Part shown: positions 51,487 to 60,198 of the stretch, one piece after another
How the letters are laid out: each line of letters starts with the position of its first letter
Position numbering within the stretch: position 1 is the first letter of the stretch
NCBI RefSeq assembly: GCF_900105345.1
Contig: NZ_FNSN01000003.1
Location: 868,001 to 932,000 of the forward strand
Direction: 5' to 3'
From: Arthrobacter woluwensis
Lineage (GTDB): Bacteria; Actinomycetota; Actinomycetes; Actinomycetales; Micrococcaceae
DNA length: 64,000 bases
Program-made: the position numbers and the translations under genes
The notes under the pieces: model-generated
What the model was told of the DNA's origin: nothing
The model's database searches: none
What the model saw: the letters and a program-made list of their open reading frames with translations, nothing else

Positions 51487-52101
51487 ATGAGCACCGAACG
51501 TTTCCCCCTGGACCGCCGTCAGGTCTTCGGCCTCGCGGGCGCAGGCCTGCTGGGCCTCGCCCTGTCCGCGTGCAGCCAGGACGATCCCCTCGCCAAGCAG
51601 GCCCGGGCCGGGGACAACAAGAACTACGTGGCCGGGGACGGCTCCGTCACCGAGTTCGCCCCGGATCAGCGCAAGGCGGCCAAGGACTTCCAGGGTGTGC
51701 TGTTCGACGGGAAGCGCGTCACCAGCAAAGACCTCGAGGGCAAGGTGGTGGTGATGAACTTCTGGTTCGCCGCCTGTGCGCCCTGCCGGGTCGAAGCGCC
51801 GGACCTCAAGGCGATGCACACCGAGTTCGCACCCAAGGGCGTCGAGTTCTACGGCGTCAATCTCCGTGACGAGAAGGCCACAGCAGAGGCGTTCGAGAAG
51901 AACTTCGGCATCACGTACCCCAGTTTCAATGACAAGGACGGGCAGGTGCTGCTCTCCGTGTCCGGCCTGGTTCCCCCGGGAGCGGTGCCCACCACACTGA
52001 TCTTCGACCGAAAGGGCCGGGTCAGCGCACGCATCCTCGGTCAGCTCGAGAAGGGCACGCTTAAGACCCTCATCGCGTCCGCCCTGGCGGAGCGGGCCTG
52101 A
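51487..52101 (+). CDS. resA: ResA/TlpA-like thioredoxin lipoprotein
   Basis: A 204-residue extracytoplasmic thiol reductase that keeps apocytochrome c Cys residues reduced for heme attachment. Thioredoxin motif: NFWFAACAPCRVEAPDLK (Cys97, Cys100), cis-Pro segment GAVPTTLIFD. The signal has LDRRQVFGLAGAG, a twin-arginine-like motif, followed by the lipobox ALSAC (Cys29), so export may be by Tat and then lipidation. It lies 3 nt after the histidine phosphatase gene and 3 nt before ccdA. Confidence 0.92.
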   Translation: MSTERFPLDRRQVFGLAGAGLLGLALSACSQDDPLAKQARAGDNKNYVAGDGSVTEFAPDQRKAAKDFQGVLFDGKRVTSKDLEGKVVVMNFWFAACAPCRVEAPDLKAMHTEFAPKGVEFYGVNLRDEKATAEAFEKNFGITYPSFNDKDGQVLLSVSGLVPPGAVPTTLIFDRKGRVSARILGQLEKGTLKTLIASALAERA

Positions 52102-52104
52102 TCC

Positions 52105-52863
52105 ATGCCCAACAACCCCTTCGCGGAGACCGTGCTCAACGGGTCGCTGCTTCTAGCGGTCCCGGTGGCCATGCTCGCCGGGCTCGTCTCCTTCCTCTCG
52201 CCCTGCGTCCTGCCTCTCGTGCCGGGATATCTCGGCTACGTCACTGGCCTGACCGGAGTGGACCTGGAGAAGCAGCGGCGTGGACGGATCTTCGCGGGTG
52301 TGGCGCTGTTCGTGCTGGGCTTCTCCGTGGTGTTCGTCCTGCTGGGAGGTGCGTTCGGTCAGCTCGGCGGACTGATTTCCGGCGATCGGCTGCCGACCGT
52401 CACCCGCTGGCTCGGGGTGGTCGTGGTGATCATGGGCATCATCTTCCTGGGCGGCTTCGACTTCTTCCAGCGCAATGCCAAGCTGAAGGCCAAGCCTCCC
52501 GCGGGTCTGTGGGGCGCGCCCCTGCTGGGCATGACGTTCGGCCTCGGCTGGGCGCCGTGCATCGGCCCGACCTATTCGGCCGTGCAGCTGCTCAGTCTCT
52601 CCGGTGGGTCGACGGCGGCCAAGGGGGCTCTCCTGGCCTTCGCCTACAGCCTCGGCCTGGGGATCCCGTTCCTGCTGATCGCCCTGGCGGTCCGGCGCGG
52701 CATGGGCGTCATGAAGTTCTTCCGCCAGCACAAGCTCGCCATCCAGCGGCTCGGCGGTCTCATGCTGATCGCCCTGGGCCTACTGATGATCAGCGGCCTG
52801 TGGGGTGAATGGACGGTTCAGCTCCAGACCTGGTTCCAGAACGAGGTGAAGCTGCCCATCTAG
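52105..52863 (+). CDS. ccdA: CcdA-type thiol electron carrier
   Basis: A 252-residue membrane protein with six helices that passes reducing equivalents from cytosolic thioredoxin to ResA. The redox Cys residues are in SFLSPCVLPLVPGYLGYV and GLGWAPCIGPTYSAV. Length and topology are normal. ATG 52105 follows the resA stop by 3 nt. Confidence 0.94.
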   Translation: MPNNPFAETVLNGSLLLAVPVAMLAGLVSFLSPCVLPLVPGYLGYVTGLTGVDLEKQRRGRIFAGVALFVLGFSVVFVLLGGAFGQLGGLISGDRLPTVTRWLGVVVVIMGIIFLGGFDFFQRNAKLKAKPPAGLWGAPLLGMTFGLGWAPCIGPTYSAVQLLSLSGGSTAAKGALLAFAYSLGLGIPFLLIALAVRRGMGVMKFFRQHKLAIQRLGGLMLIALGLLMISGLWGEWTVQLQTWFQNEVKLPI

Positions 52864-52935
52864 GGCCGGCACGGGAATGGGACCAGAGGATATGAAGCGC
52901 GGACAGGGAAAAGCGCAGACAGGGAAGAAGCACGG

Positions 52936-54699
52936 ATGAGTGAGACGGTGAAGAAGCCCGACGACACGAAGGCACAGGCCACGAAGGTACAGGGCAAGAA
53001 GTCGCAGGGCAAGAAGTCCGGCAAGGAGGACATCGCCGTCCCCGTGCTGGGGCCGATCGGGATGCTCCGCTGGGCCTGGACGCAGCTGACCAGCATGCGC
53101 ACCGCCCTGCTGCTGCTGCTCCTCCTGGCCGTCGCGGCCGTCCCCGGCTCGCTCTTCCCGCAGCGCCCGGCCAACCCGGCGGTGGTCACGCAGTACATCA
53201 AGAACAACCCGGTCACGGGGCCGTGGCTGGACCGCTTCCAGCTCTTCGACGTGTACGCGTCCTACTGGTTCTCCGCCATCTACCTGCTGCTCTTCATCTC
53301 CCTGATCGGCTGCATCATCCCGCGCGTGCGGGCGCATTACAAGGCGCTGCGCACCGCCCCGCCGAGGACTCCCCGCCGCATCTCCCGGCTGCCCCAGTAC
53401 GGCACCCTGGTGATCCCTGCCGGGCAGGGGGTGTCGGCGTCGTCGGCGCTGGAGGATGCCGCCGCCGTGCTGCGCAAGCGCCGCTACCGCGTGGAGACCC
53501 GCGACGCCGACGGCGAGCGTCCCCACCTCGGCGCCGAGACCGGTTACCTGCGCGAGGTCGGCAACCTCGTGTTCCACACCTCGCTCGTGGGCGTGCTCGT
53601 CTCCGTGGCCCTCGGCGGCCTGTTCGGGTACAGCGGTCAGCGCACCATCGTGGAGGGCGAGACCTTCGTCAACACCCTGGTCGGCTACGACCAGTTCACG
53701 CCGGGCACGAACTTCCAGTCGGCCTGGCTGAGTCCGTACTCGATGCGGCTGGACAAGTTCGAGGTCCGGTACGACCGCGAGTCCGTCAAGCAATTCGGCC
53801 AGCCGATCGACTTCACCGCCCACGTCACCACGCAGGACGGTCCGGACGCGGCTCCGCAGCAGCAGACCCTGAAGGTGAACTCCCCGCTGGAGATCGGCGG
53901 GACCGGCGTCTACCTGGTGGGCAACGGCTACGCTCCGGTCATCACGGTGCGGGACGGCAACGGGAACGTGGCCCTGCAGGGGCCGGTGCCCTCCATCCCG
54001 ACGGACGGCGTGTACACCTCCACGATGGTGATCAAGGTGCCGGACGCCAAACCGGACCAGCTCGGATTCGTGGGATTCTTCCTGCCGTCCGCCCAGCTCA
54101 ACGACCAGGGTGTGGCCTACAGCGCCGACCCGGACCCGCTCAAGCCGCAGCTGAACCTCAACTCGTACTACGGCGACCTGGGCCTGGACTCCGGCGCCCC
54201 GCAGAACGTCTACAGCCTGGACGTGAAGAACCTCAAGCAGCTCAACGGCCGTGATCTGCCGGCCAAGGGCATCGTCCTGGACTCCGGCCAGACGTACAAA
54301 CTGCCGGACGGCAAGGGTTCCATCACGTTCGACGGACTCAAGCGCTTCATCGCCGTCGACGTCCGCCACAACCCGGGCCAGGTCCCCGCGCTCGTGTTCG
54401 CGCTGGTGGCCGTGGGCGGTCTGGTGATCTCCCTCTACGTCGGGCGCCGCCGGGCCTGGGTCCGGACCGGAACCGCCGACGACGGCCGGGTCATGGTCGA
54501 GTACGGCCTCCTCGCCCGCGGCGAGGACCACGGCCTGGCCAAGGAGACCGCGAAGATCCGGCAGGCGCTTCAGGACGGCTGGGGACTGAACGCCGGACCC
54601 GGAGAGCCGCCTGGCGGCTTCGGAAGCACGGCGGATAATGGAAAGAACGCGGCCGGGCCCGACACCGGGGCGGCGCGCAATGGAAAGGAAAGCTCATGA
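52936..54699 (+). CDS. resB: ResB cytochrome c biogenesis protein
   Basis: A 587-residue component of the system II heme-ligation complex. Four membrane segments: MRTALLLLLLLAVAAVPGSLFP, FSAIYLLLFISLIGCIIPRV, LVFHTSLVGVLVSVALGGLFG and VPALVFALVAVGGLVISLYVG; a large external domain lies between helices 3 and 4. The first 35 residues are Lys-rich (KSQGKKSGKED). It is 72 nt after ccdA and overlaps ccsB by 4 nt. Confidence 0.93.
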   Translation: MSETVKKPDDTKAQATKVQGKKSQGKKSGKEDIAVPVLGPIGMLRWAWTQLTSMRTALLLLLLLAVAAVPGSLFPQRPANPAVVTQYIKNNPVTGPWLDRFQLFDVYASYWFSAIYLLLFISLIGCIIPRVRAHYKALRTAPPRTPRRISRLPQYGTLVIPAGQGVSASSALEDAAAVLRKRRYRVETRDADGERPHLGAETGYLREVGNLVFHTSLVGVLVSVALGGLFGYSGQRTIVEGETFVNTLVGYDQFTPGTNFQSAWLSPYSMRLDKFEVRYDRESVKQFGQPIDFTAHVTTQDGPDAAPQQQTLKVNSPLEIGGTGVYLVGNGYAPVITVRDGNGNVALQGPVPSIPTDGVYTSTMVIKVPDAKPDQLGFVGFFLPSAQLNDQGVAYSADPDPLKPQLNLNSYYGDLGLDSGAPQNVYSLDVKNLKQLNGRDLPAKGIVLDSGQTYKLPDGKGSITFDGLKRFIAVDVRHNPGQVPALVFALVAVGGLVISLYVGRRRAWVRTGTADDGRVMVEYGLLARGEDHGLAKETAKIRQALQDGWGLNAGPGEPPGGFGSTADNGKNAAGPDTGAARNGKESS

Positions 54700-55709
54700 C
54701 ACCGCTGAACCCGCTGCTGGGGGAGTACAGCGAGCTCTTCATGCTGCTCGCCGCCGGAACCTACACGGTGGCGTTCATCGCCTTCGCCTGGGATCTGGCC
54801 AAGAGCAGCGCCACCCTGAAGGCGATCGATGAGCGTGCCGCGCAGCAGCAGGCCCGTCAGCTGGTCGGCGCAGGCGCCCCGGTCACCTCTCAGGAGGCAT
54901 CCGGCGGCGGAGCCATCACGGCGGATCCCTCCATGCGCTACGCCACGGAACGGCGCGTCCCCGCCCGTGTCGCCGTCGCCCTCACTGTCCTCGCGGCGCT
55001 GATCCACGGCGCCGGCGTGATCACCCGTGGCATCGCCGCCGGCCGTGTGCCGTGGGGCAACATGTACGAGTTCCTCACCACGGGCGCCTGGCTCGTGGCC
55101 GTGGTCTTCCTGCTCGTGCTGCTGCGCCGCGATCTGCGCTTCGTGGGCACCTTCGTGACGGCCCTCGTCATCATCATGCTCGTGGCCGCCTCGGTCGCGT
55201 TCTGGACGCCGGTGGGCCACCTGGTCCCGGCCCTGCAGAGCTACTGGCTGATCATCCACGTCTCCATCGCGGTGCTGTCCTCGGCGCTCTTCACCCTGAC
55301 GTTCTCCATGTCGGTGCTGCAGCTCATCCAGTCCCGCCGCGAAGGCCAGCTGGCCCTGGGCCGTGAGGACAAGCTCAGCTTCATGCGTCTGGTCCCCAAC
55401 GCCCTGAGCCTGGAGAACTTCAGCTACCGCATCAACACCATCGCGTTCGTGGGCTGGACCTTCACCCTCATGTTCGGCGCCATCTGGGCCGAGAAGGCCT
55501 GGGGCCGCTTCTGGGGCTGGGACACCAAGGAAGTCTGGACCTTCGTGATCTGGGTGGTCTACGCGGGCTACTTGCACGCACGCGCCACCCGCGGCTGGAC
55601 CGGCACCCGTGCCGCCTGGCTGTCGATCGTGGGCTACCTGTGCGTGGTCTTCAACTTCACGATCGTGAACCAGTACTTCAACGGTCTGCACTCCTACTCG
55701 GGACTCTGA
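54696..55709 (+). CDS. ccsB: CcsB/CcsA heme-ligation protein
   Basis: A 337-residue protein with eight helices that delivers heme to apocytochrome c together with ResB. The heme-handling WWD motif is WGRFWGWDTKEVWTFVIW, with conserved His in SYWLIIHVSIA and VNQYFNGLHSYSG. The start ATG 54696 overlaps the resB stop. A terminator follows 35 nt after the stop, closing the operon. Confidence 0.94.
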   Translation: MTPLNPLLGEYSELFMLLAAGTYTVAFIAFAWDLAKSSATLKAIDERAAQQQARQLVGAGAPVTSQEASGGGAITADPSMRYATERRVPARVAVALTVLAALIHGAGVITRGIAAGRVPWGNMYEFLTTGAWLVAVVFLLVLLRRDLRFVGTFVTALVIIMLVAASVAFWTPVGHLVPALQSYWLIIHVSIAVLSSALFTLTFSMSVLQLIQSRREGQLALGREDKLSFMRLVPNALSLENFSYRINTIAFVGWTFTLMFGAIWAEKAWGRFWGWDTKEVWTFVIWVVYAGYLHARATRGWTGTRAAWLSIVGYLCVVFNFTIVNQYFNGLHSYSGL

Positions 55710-55743
55710 CCCCGGAGCCTCTGCGGCGCCATCCGGACAGCGC

Positions 55744-55780
55744 TCAGGCCCGGTTCCAGGAATCCTGGGACCGGGCCTGA
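55744..55780 (+). terminator. terminator of the cytochrome c maturation operon
   Basis: TCAGGCCCGGTTCCAGG (55744-55760) and its complement (55764-55780) form a 17-bp stem with one mismatch; loop AAT. No T-run. Confidence 0.8.
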
Positions 55781-55851
55781 GGTGTCTCCCATGCCGGTCT
55801 GTCTCCCGTGCCGGGCGCTGTGCCGCCCGTGGGGCGAGGTGCGGAGGTGGG

Positions 55852-56268
55852 TCAGGCGTCCTGGCCGGGAGCGCCGTCGTCGCCCTTGTGAAGCCGGCGT
55901 TCCTGCTCTTCCAGCTTCTTGCGCATCTCCTCGAGCTTGCGGGCCTCCTCCTGGTTGCGGCGGCGCTCCTCGAGGTTGCGCAGGAACTGGGGGTCGTCGT
56001 CGGGGCCCAGTGGGCGGCCACCCGTGACGCCGCCGCCGGCGCCCCGGCCGTTCGACGCGGGGCCGCCGGTGGCAGGACGCGTCGCGGCGGTGCGGGGACG
56101 GCCGAGCACGAACCACAGGATGGCGCCCAGCAGCGGCAGCAGAAGCAGCGCGACGATCCACACGCCCTTCGGCACCCCGCGCACCTCACGGGAGTCCGTG
56201 CGGAGGCAGTCGATGAGGGCGTAGATGCAGACAGCGACGATGACGACTGAGATGATGACCCGGGGCAT
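55852..56268 (-). CDS. PLDc_N-domain membrane protein with coiled coil
   Basis: A 138-residue protein: two membrane helices (PRVIISVVIVAVCIYALIDC and GVWIVALLLLPLLGAILWFVLG) make up the PLDc_N/phospholipase D-nuclease N-terminal domain, here without any catalytic domain. A Gly-rich linker then leads to a charged helix (LRNLEERRRNQEEARKLEEM), a likely coiled coil. Function unknown; common in actinobacteria beside the menaquinone genes. The gene is divergent from DUF4229. Confidence 0.82.
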   Translation of the reverse strand: MPRVIISVVIVAVCIYALIDCLRTDSREVRGVPKGVWIVALLLLPLLGAILWFVLGRPRTAATRPATGGPASNGRGAGGGVTGGRPLGPDDDPQFLRNLEERRRNQEEARKLEEMRKKLEEQERRLHKGDDGAPGQDA

Positions 56269-56344
56269 CCTGCCAGTGTACTGAGCCGCCCTGGAAACCA
56301 GCTGGGGCGCGTGCGGCGGCGCCCTGCCGCTGTGCCTTGCCGCT

Positions 56345-56409
56345 GAGACAGTGAGTTTCCGCTGAACCAGTGTGTTCAGCTCACTGTTTCAGCGGAAACC
56401 CACTGTCTC
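56345..56409. repeat. long intergenic palindrome, family member 2
   Basis: Arms from 56345 and up to 56409 pair over about 23 bp with two mismatches. CAGTGAGTTTCCGCTGAA and the following CAGTGTGTTC match member 1 at 27571. It lies between divergent genes, so it is not a terminator. Confidence 0.7.
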
Positions 56410-56502
56410 GGCCAGGCGTGGGGTAGGTGGGATGGGGTTGGTGGTGGGCCGATGGTGGTGCGGGGTGGCGCACCGGCCGGGGGATCGTCCAGGAACGGCC
56501 GG

Positions 56503-56508
56503 TAGAAT
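56503..56508 (+). promoter_or_regulatory. leaderless -10 box of the DUF4229 gene
   Basis: TAGAAT with a 6-nt gap to GTG 56515, the same layout as at 22262. Confidence 0.55.
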
Positions 56509-56514
56509 GGCAGG

Positions 56515-56838
56515 GTGGCGAATCTGAAGTACCTTCTCATCCGGCTGGCCCTCTTCGCGGTGGCTCTGGTCATCTGCCTCTTCCTGGGCACCGGCCTGAT
56601 CCTCGGCGCGATCTTCGCCGCCGTGATCGCGTTCGCGGTCAGCTACCTCTTCTTCAGCCGCCAGCGCGACGACGCCGCGGTGCAGCTGGCCAGCACCATC
56701 GGCTCCCGCTCGCGGGACGGCCGCGCGGAGAAGGACGCCGCCGCGGAGGACGCCGAGGTGGGCCGAGCCGAGCAGAGCATCGCGGAACCGGTGGAACCCC
56801 GCCGGAAGGATGCCCCCACGGATTCCAGGAACGCTTAG
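56515..56838 (+). CDS. DUF4229 membrane protein
   Basis: A 107-residue protein with two membrane helices (LLIRLALFAVALVICLFLG and LILGAIFAAVIAFAVSYLFF) followed by RQRDDAAVQLAS and a charged Ala/Glu-rich tail. The layout matches DUF4229, which lies next to menA in many actinobacteria. Function unknown. It converges with menA. GTG start from a leaderless promoter. Confidence 0.85.
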   Translation: MANLKYLLIRLALFAVALVICLFLGTGLILGAIFAAVIAFAVSYLFFSRQRDDAAVQLASTIGSRSRDGRAEKDAAAEDAEVGRAEQSIAEPVEPRRKDAPTDSRNA

Positions 56839-56976
56839 AACCCCCCCCAGCTCAGACGCACGGATGCCCCGGACCACGATGGTCCGGGGCATCCGTCGTT
56901 TCGGCGCTGTGGCGAGGGCTCAGGGCGGAGTCCCCAAATGCTGTTTCCCGTGCCGGCGGCCAGGGCAGGCCGGGCC

Positions 56977-57858
56977 CTACACCCCGTGCTGGAGGATGAG
57001 CGCCACCGCGAACAGGGCCGCGTAGCCGAGGTTGAGCATGCCCGTCTGCTGCAGCACCGGGATCAGGGCCTTGCCGGTCCGGCCGGAGAGCATGAGCCAG
57101 CAGGGGAGCAGGGCCGCCGGGATCAGCAGGAGCACCAGCAGGATCCAGAGGTTCTCCGGCGCCAGGATGAGCGAGGACAGGATCGCGACCGCGAGCATCA
57201 GCACGTACGTGCGGCGGGCCAGCCGGTCGCCCAGGCGGACGGCCAGGGTGTACTTCTTGGACGCCTTGTCCGTGGGGATGTCCCGCACGTTGTTCGCCAT
57301 GAGGACCGCGCAGGCGATGAGGCCCGTGCCGACGGCGCCCACGATCGCGCTGAGGCTGATGTGCCCGGCCTGGGTGTACGTGGTGCCGAGCGTCGCCACG
57401 AGCCCGAAGAACACGAACACGAACAGCTCGCCGAGGCCCTGGTAGCCATACGGGTTCTTGCCGCCCGTGTAGCCCCAGGCCGCGATGACGGCTCCCAGAC
57501 CCACCAGGATCATCCACCAGGTCTGCGTGAGCAGGACCAGGACGAGGCCGGTCACCATGGAGAGCCCGTAACAGCTCAGGGCCGCGATGAGCACGGCGCG
57601 CGGCTTGGCGGCCCCCGAACCGACCAGACGGAACGGGCCGACGCGGTTCTCATCCGTGCCGCGGATGCCGTCCGAGTAGTCGTTGGAGTAGTTGACGCCG
57701 ACCTGGAGCAGCAGTGCGATGAGTGCCGCCAGGATCGCGTTGACGAGGTTGAAGGCGTGCAGCTGGTACGCCGCCGCGCTGCCGATCACCACGGGGGCGA
57801 TCGCCGCGGGAAGGGTGCGGGGACGGGCCCCTTGGATCCACTGGGCGGCTGTAGCCAC
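56977..57858 (-). CDS. menA: 1,4-dihydroxy-2-naphthoate polyprenyltransferase
   Basis: A 293-residue membrane enzyme of menaquinone synthesis that attaches the isoprenoid chain to DHNA. The UbiA-type motif is QVGVNYSNDYSDGIRGTDE, with the second Asp-rich motif NNVRDIPTDKASKK; about nine helices. Start is GTG 57858 with GAGAGG upstream. Downstream gene of the menB-menE-menA set, 90 nt after menE. Confidence 0.95.
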   Translation of the reverse strand: MATAAQWIQGARPRTLPAAIAPVVIGSAAAYQLHAFNLVNAILAALIALLLQVGVNYSNDYSDGIRGTDENRVGPFRLVGSGAAKPRAVLIAALSCYGLSMVTGLVLVLLTQTWWMILVGLGAVIAAWGYTGGKNPYGYQGLGELFVFVFFGLVATLGTTYTQAGHISLSAIVGAVGTGLIACAVLMANNVRDIPTDKASKKYTLAVRLGDRLARRTYVLMLAVAILSSLILAPENLWILLVLLLIPAALLPCWLMLSGRTGKALIPVLQQTGMLNLGYAALFAVALILQHGV

Positions 57859-57887
57859 GGTTACCTCTCGCTCGGCATCGGGTGCTG

Positions 57888-57932
57888 TTTCAGAATCTGC
57901 TGATTCAAAATCTGCTGGTTCAGAATCTGTGG
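57888..57932. repeat. three tandem 15-bp repeats in the menE-menA spacer
   Basis: TTTCAGAATCTGCTG, ATTCAAAATCTGCTG and GTTCAGAATCTGTGG in direct order. A GGCGC-GGAT-GCGCC hairpin (57931-57944) follows next to the menE stop. The repeats are AT-richer than anything nearby and lie in the leader of menA. In one minus-strand frame they read QILNQ repeatedly. Confidence 0.7.
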
Positions 57933-57948
57933 CGCGGATGCGCCGTAG

Positions 57949-59064
57949 CTATTTTCCCCCATGTTCGGAGGCGAGCCGGGCAAGGATCGCCTGACGGTCC
58001 ACTTTGCCGTTCTCCAGGAGGGGGAGGGCGTCCCAGAAAGACACCAGACGAGGACGCAGGGCCCCGAAATCCGCGCGCAGCGCCTCGGCCAGTGCCACCG
58101 GGTCGCCGGCGGCTCCGGGGCGCAGCACCACGGCGGCCGCCACGGCCTGCCCCCACTCGGCGGAGGGGACGCCGCCGACGAAGGCCTGCGCGACGCCGTC
58201 GAGCGCTTCCAGCGCCCGCTGGACATCCAGTGCGGCGACCTTGCTGCCTCCGGAGTTGATCACATCGTCCACGCGGCCCGTCACGCGCAGGACGCCGTCG
58301 CCGTCCAGTTCGCCCAGATCGCTCGTGCGGAAGTAGCGTTCGCCGTCGAGGTCCACGAAGGCGTCCTCGGTGGCCTGAGGATCGTCCAGGTAGCCGTCCG
58401 CGAGGGTCGGGCCGCCCAGGTGCACGCGGCCGTCCACGAGGCGCACCTCCACGTCCTCCAGAGCCCGTCCGTTGTAGACGCAGCCGCCGGAGGTCTCGGC
58501 CGAGCCGTAGGTGGTGACGACGTTCAGGCCCAGTTCCCGGGCCCGTGCGAGCAGCGCGGGGGAGACCGCGGCGCCGCCCAGAAGGATCGCGGTGAAGCGG
58601 CGCAGGACGCGCAGGGTGTCCTCGGCCGGCGCCTCCAGCAGCCGCGCGAGCTGCGTGGGGACCAGCGACGTGAAGCGCACCGGATCGGTCAGCTCGTCCG
58701 CGGCGGCCACGAACGCCTCCAGGGTGAAACCGCCCGAGAGGTCCATGGCCCATGGCCGCGTTCCGGCGAAGAGAGACCTGACCAGGACCTGGACCCCCGC
58801 CACGTAGTGCAGCGGCAGGGCCAGGAGCCACTGCCCTTCACCCCGTAGGGCCACGGCGGTGGCCATGGAGCTGGCCGCCAGAGCCTCCGAGGAGAGCACC
58901 ACGGCCTTGGGCCGGCCGGTGGAACCGGACGTGCGGACGACGACGGCGGCGTCCGGGTGGCCGGGCAGCCGCACCGTGCCGATCCGCTCACCGAAGTCGA
59001 CGGCCGGGCCTTCGCCGTGGAGGGCCGCGGCGAGATCGTGGAGGACGGGGTCGAGGTTCTGCAT
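57949..59064 (-). CDS. menE: o-succinylbenzoate-CoA ligase
   Basis: An adenylate-forming ligase of 371 residues that turns o-succinylbenzoate into its CoA ester. Motifs: VVRTSGSTGRPKAVVLS (P-loop), LLGGAAVSP, TTYGSAETSGG and FRTSDLGELDGDGVLRVTGRVDDVINSGGSKV. The C-terminal Lys is in LLENGKVDRQAI. The enzyme is shorter than most (around 450-500) because the N-terminal region is reduced, as in other actinobacteria. Start ATG 59064; the frame is open upstream to 59181. Confidence 0.93.
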   Translation of the reverse strand: MQNLDPVLHDLAAALHGEGPAVDFGERIGTVRLPGHPDAAVVVRTSGSTGRPKAVVLSSEALAASSMATAVALRGEGQWLLALPLHYVAGVQVLVRSLFAGTRPWAMDLSGGFTLEAFVAAADELTDPVRFTSLVPTQLARLLEAPAEDTLRVLRRFTAILLGGAAVSPALLARARELGLNVVTTYGSAETSGGCVYNGRALEDVEVRLVDGRVHLGGPTLADGYLDDPQATEDAFVDLDGERYFRTSDLGELDGDGVLRVTGRVDDVINSGGSKVAALDVQRALEALDGVAQAFVGGVPSAEWGQAVAAAVVLRPGAAGDPVALAEALRADFGALRPRLVSFWDALPLLENGKVDRQAILARLASEHGGK

Positions 59065-59104
59065 GGGGTCCTGGGTGTCGAAGGGGCGAGAAGGAGGAGA
59101 TCCT

Positions 59105-60058
59105 CTAGAAGTAGTACGGGAAGTCGGACCAGTCGGGATCGCGCTTCTCGAGGAACGCCTGCTTGCCCTCCACGGCCTCATCCGTCATGTAGGCCAGGCG
59201 GGTCGCTTCGCCGGCGAAGACCTGCTGACCGGCCAGGCCGTCGTCGGCGAGGTTGAAAGCGAACTTGAGCATGCGGATGGCCTGCGGGGACTGGCGGGCG
59301 ATGTCCCGGGCGTAGCCGAGGGCCACGGTCTCCAGTTCGGCGTGCGGGACGGCCTCGTTGACGGCGCCCATCCGGACCATGTCCTCGGCCGAGTATTCGC
59401 GGGCCAGGAAGAAGATCTCGCGGGCGTTCTTCTGCCCCACCTGGCGGGCCAGGAGCGCTGAGCCGTAGCCCGCGTCGAAGCTGCCCACCGTGGCGTCGGT
59501 CTGCTTGAACTTGCCGTATTCGCGGGACGCGATGGTGAGGTCCGAGACGACGTGCAGCGAGTGCCCGCCACCGGCCGCCCAGCCGTTCACGACGGCGATG
59601 ACGACCTTGGGCATCGTCCGCATGAGGCGCTGGACCTCGAGGATGTGGAGGCGTCCGGCGCGGGCGGGGTCCACGGTCTCGCTGGTCTCGCCCTCGGCGT
59701 ACTTGTAACCGTCGCGGCCGCGGATGCGCTGATCGCCGCCCGAGCAGAAGGCGTGGCCCCCGTCCTTCGGGGAGGGGCCGTTGCCCGTGAGGAGGACGGT
59801 GGCGACGTCGGGTGTCATGCGGGCGTGGTCCATGGCCCGGTAGAGCTCATCGACGGTGTGGGGACGGAAGGCGTTGCGCACTTCGGGCCGGTCGAAGGCG
59901 ATCCGGACGCACGGGAGGTCGCGGATGATCGCGCCGTCCTCATCCCGCTCCACCTGCCGGTGATAGGTCAGGTCCGTGAAATCGAAGCCGTCCACCACGC
60001 GCCACTGGCGGGGGTCGAAGGTGTCGGAGACGGACTCTGGGAGGGCGTTGGCGGTCAT
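59105..60058 (-). CDS. menB: 1,4-dihydroxy-2-naphthoyl-CoA synthase
   Basis: A 317-residue crotonase-fold enzyme that closes the ring of the naphthoquinone. Signature parts: DRPEVRNAFRPHTVDELYRAM, AFCSGGDQRIRG, VNGWAAGGGHSLHVVSDLTIAS, ATVGSFDAGYGSALLAR and the C-terminal DWSDFPYYF. All match MenB. ATG 60058 follows a minus-strand TAGTAT box (60065-60070) by 6 nt; leaderless. First gene of the menB-menE-menA set. Confidence 0.96.
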   Translation of the reverse strand: MTANALPESVSDTFDPRQWRVVDGFDFTDLTYHRQVERDEDGAIIRDLPCVRIAFDRPEVRNAFRPHTVDELYRAMDHARMTPDVATVLLTGNGPSPKDGGHAFCSGGDQRIRGRDGYKYAEGETSETVDPARAGRLHILEVQRLMRTMPKVVIAVVNGWAAGGGHSLHVVSDLTIASREYGKFKQTDATVGSFDAGYGSALLARQVGQKNAREIFFLAREYSAEDMVRMGAVNEAVPHAELETVALGYARDIARQSPQAIRMLKFAFNLADDGLAGQQVFAGEATRLAYMTDEAVEGKQAFLEKRDPDWSDFPYYF

Positions 60059-60064
60059 GGGTGC

Positions 60065-60070
60065 ATACTA
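60065..60070 (-). promoter_or_regulatory. leaderless -10 box of menB
   Basis: TAGTAT on the minus strand, 6 nt before ATG 60058. The divergent gene has a TAGAAT box at 60100-60105. Confidence 0.5.
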
Positions 60071-60198
60071 TGCCCGTCATACCGTCTCCAAATAAACGAT
60101 AGAATACTCTCAGTGACGTTGACGTCTATGTCCACATGACCATGAGTCGGCGCACTGGGGGCGGTGCGCGACATCGAGCCACCGAGGTTCTTCTTCTG

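Noticed and set aside
60136-60198. Earlier start (ATG 60136) for the surface protein
   Set aside because: The extra 21 residues break the signal-peptide pattern and no ribosome-binding site is seen; kept only as an alternative.
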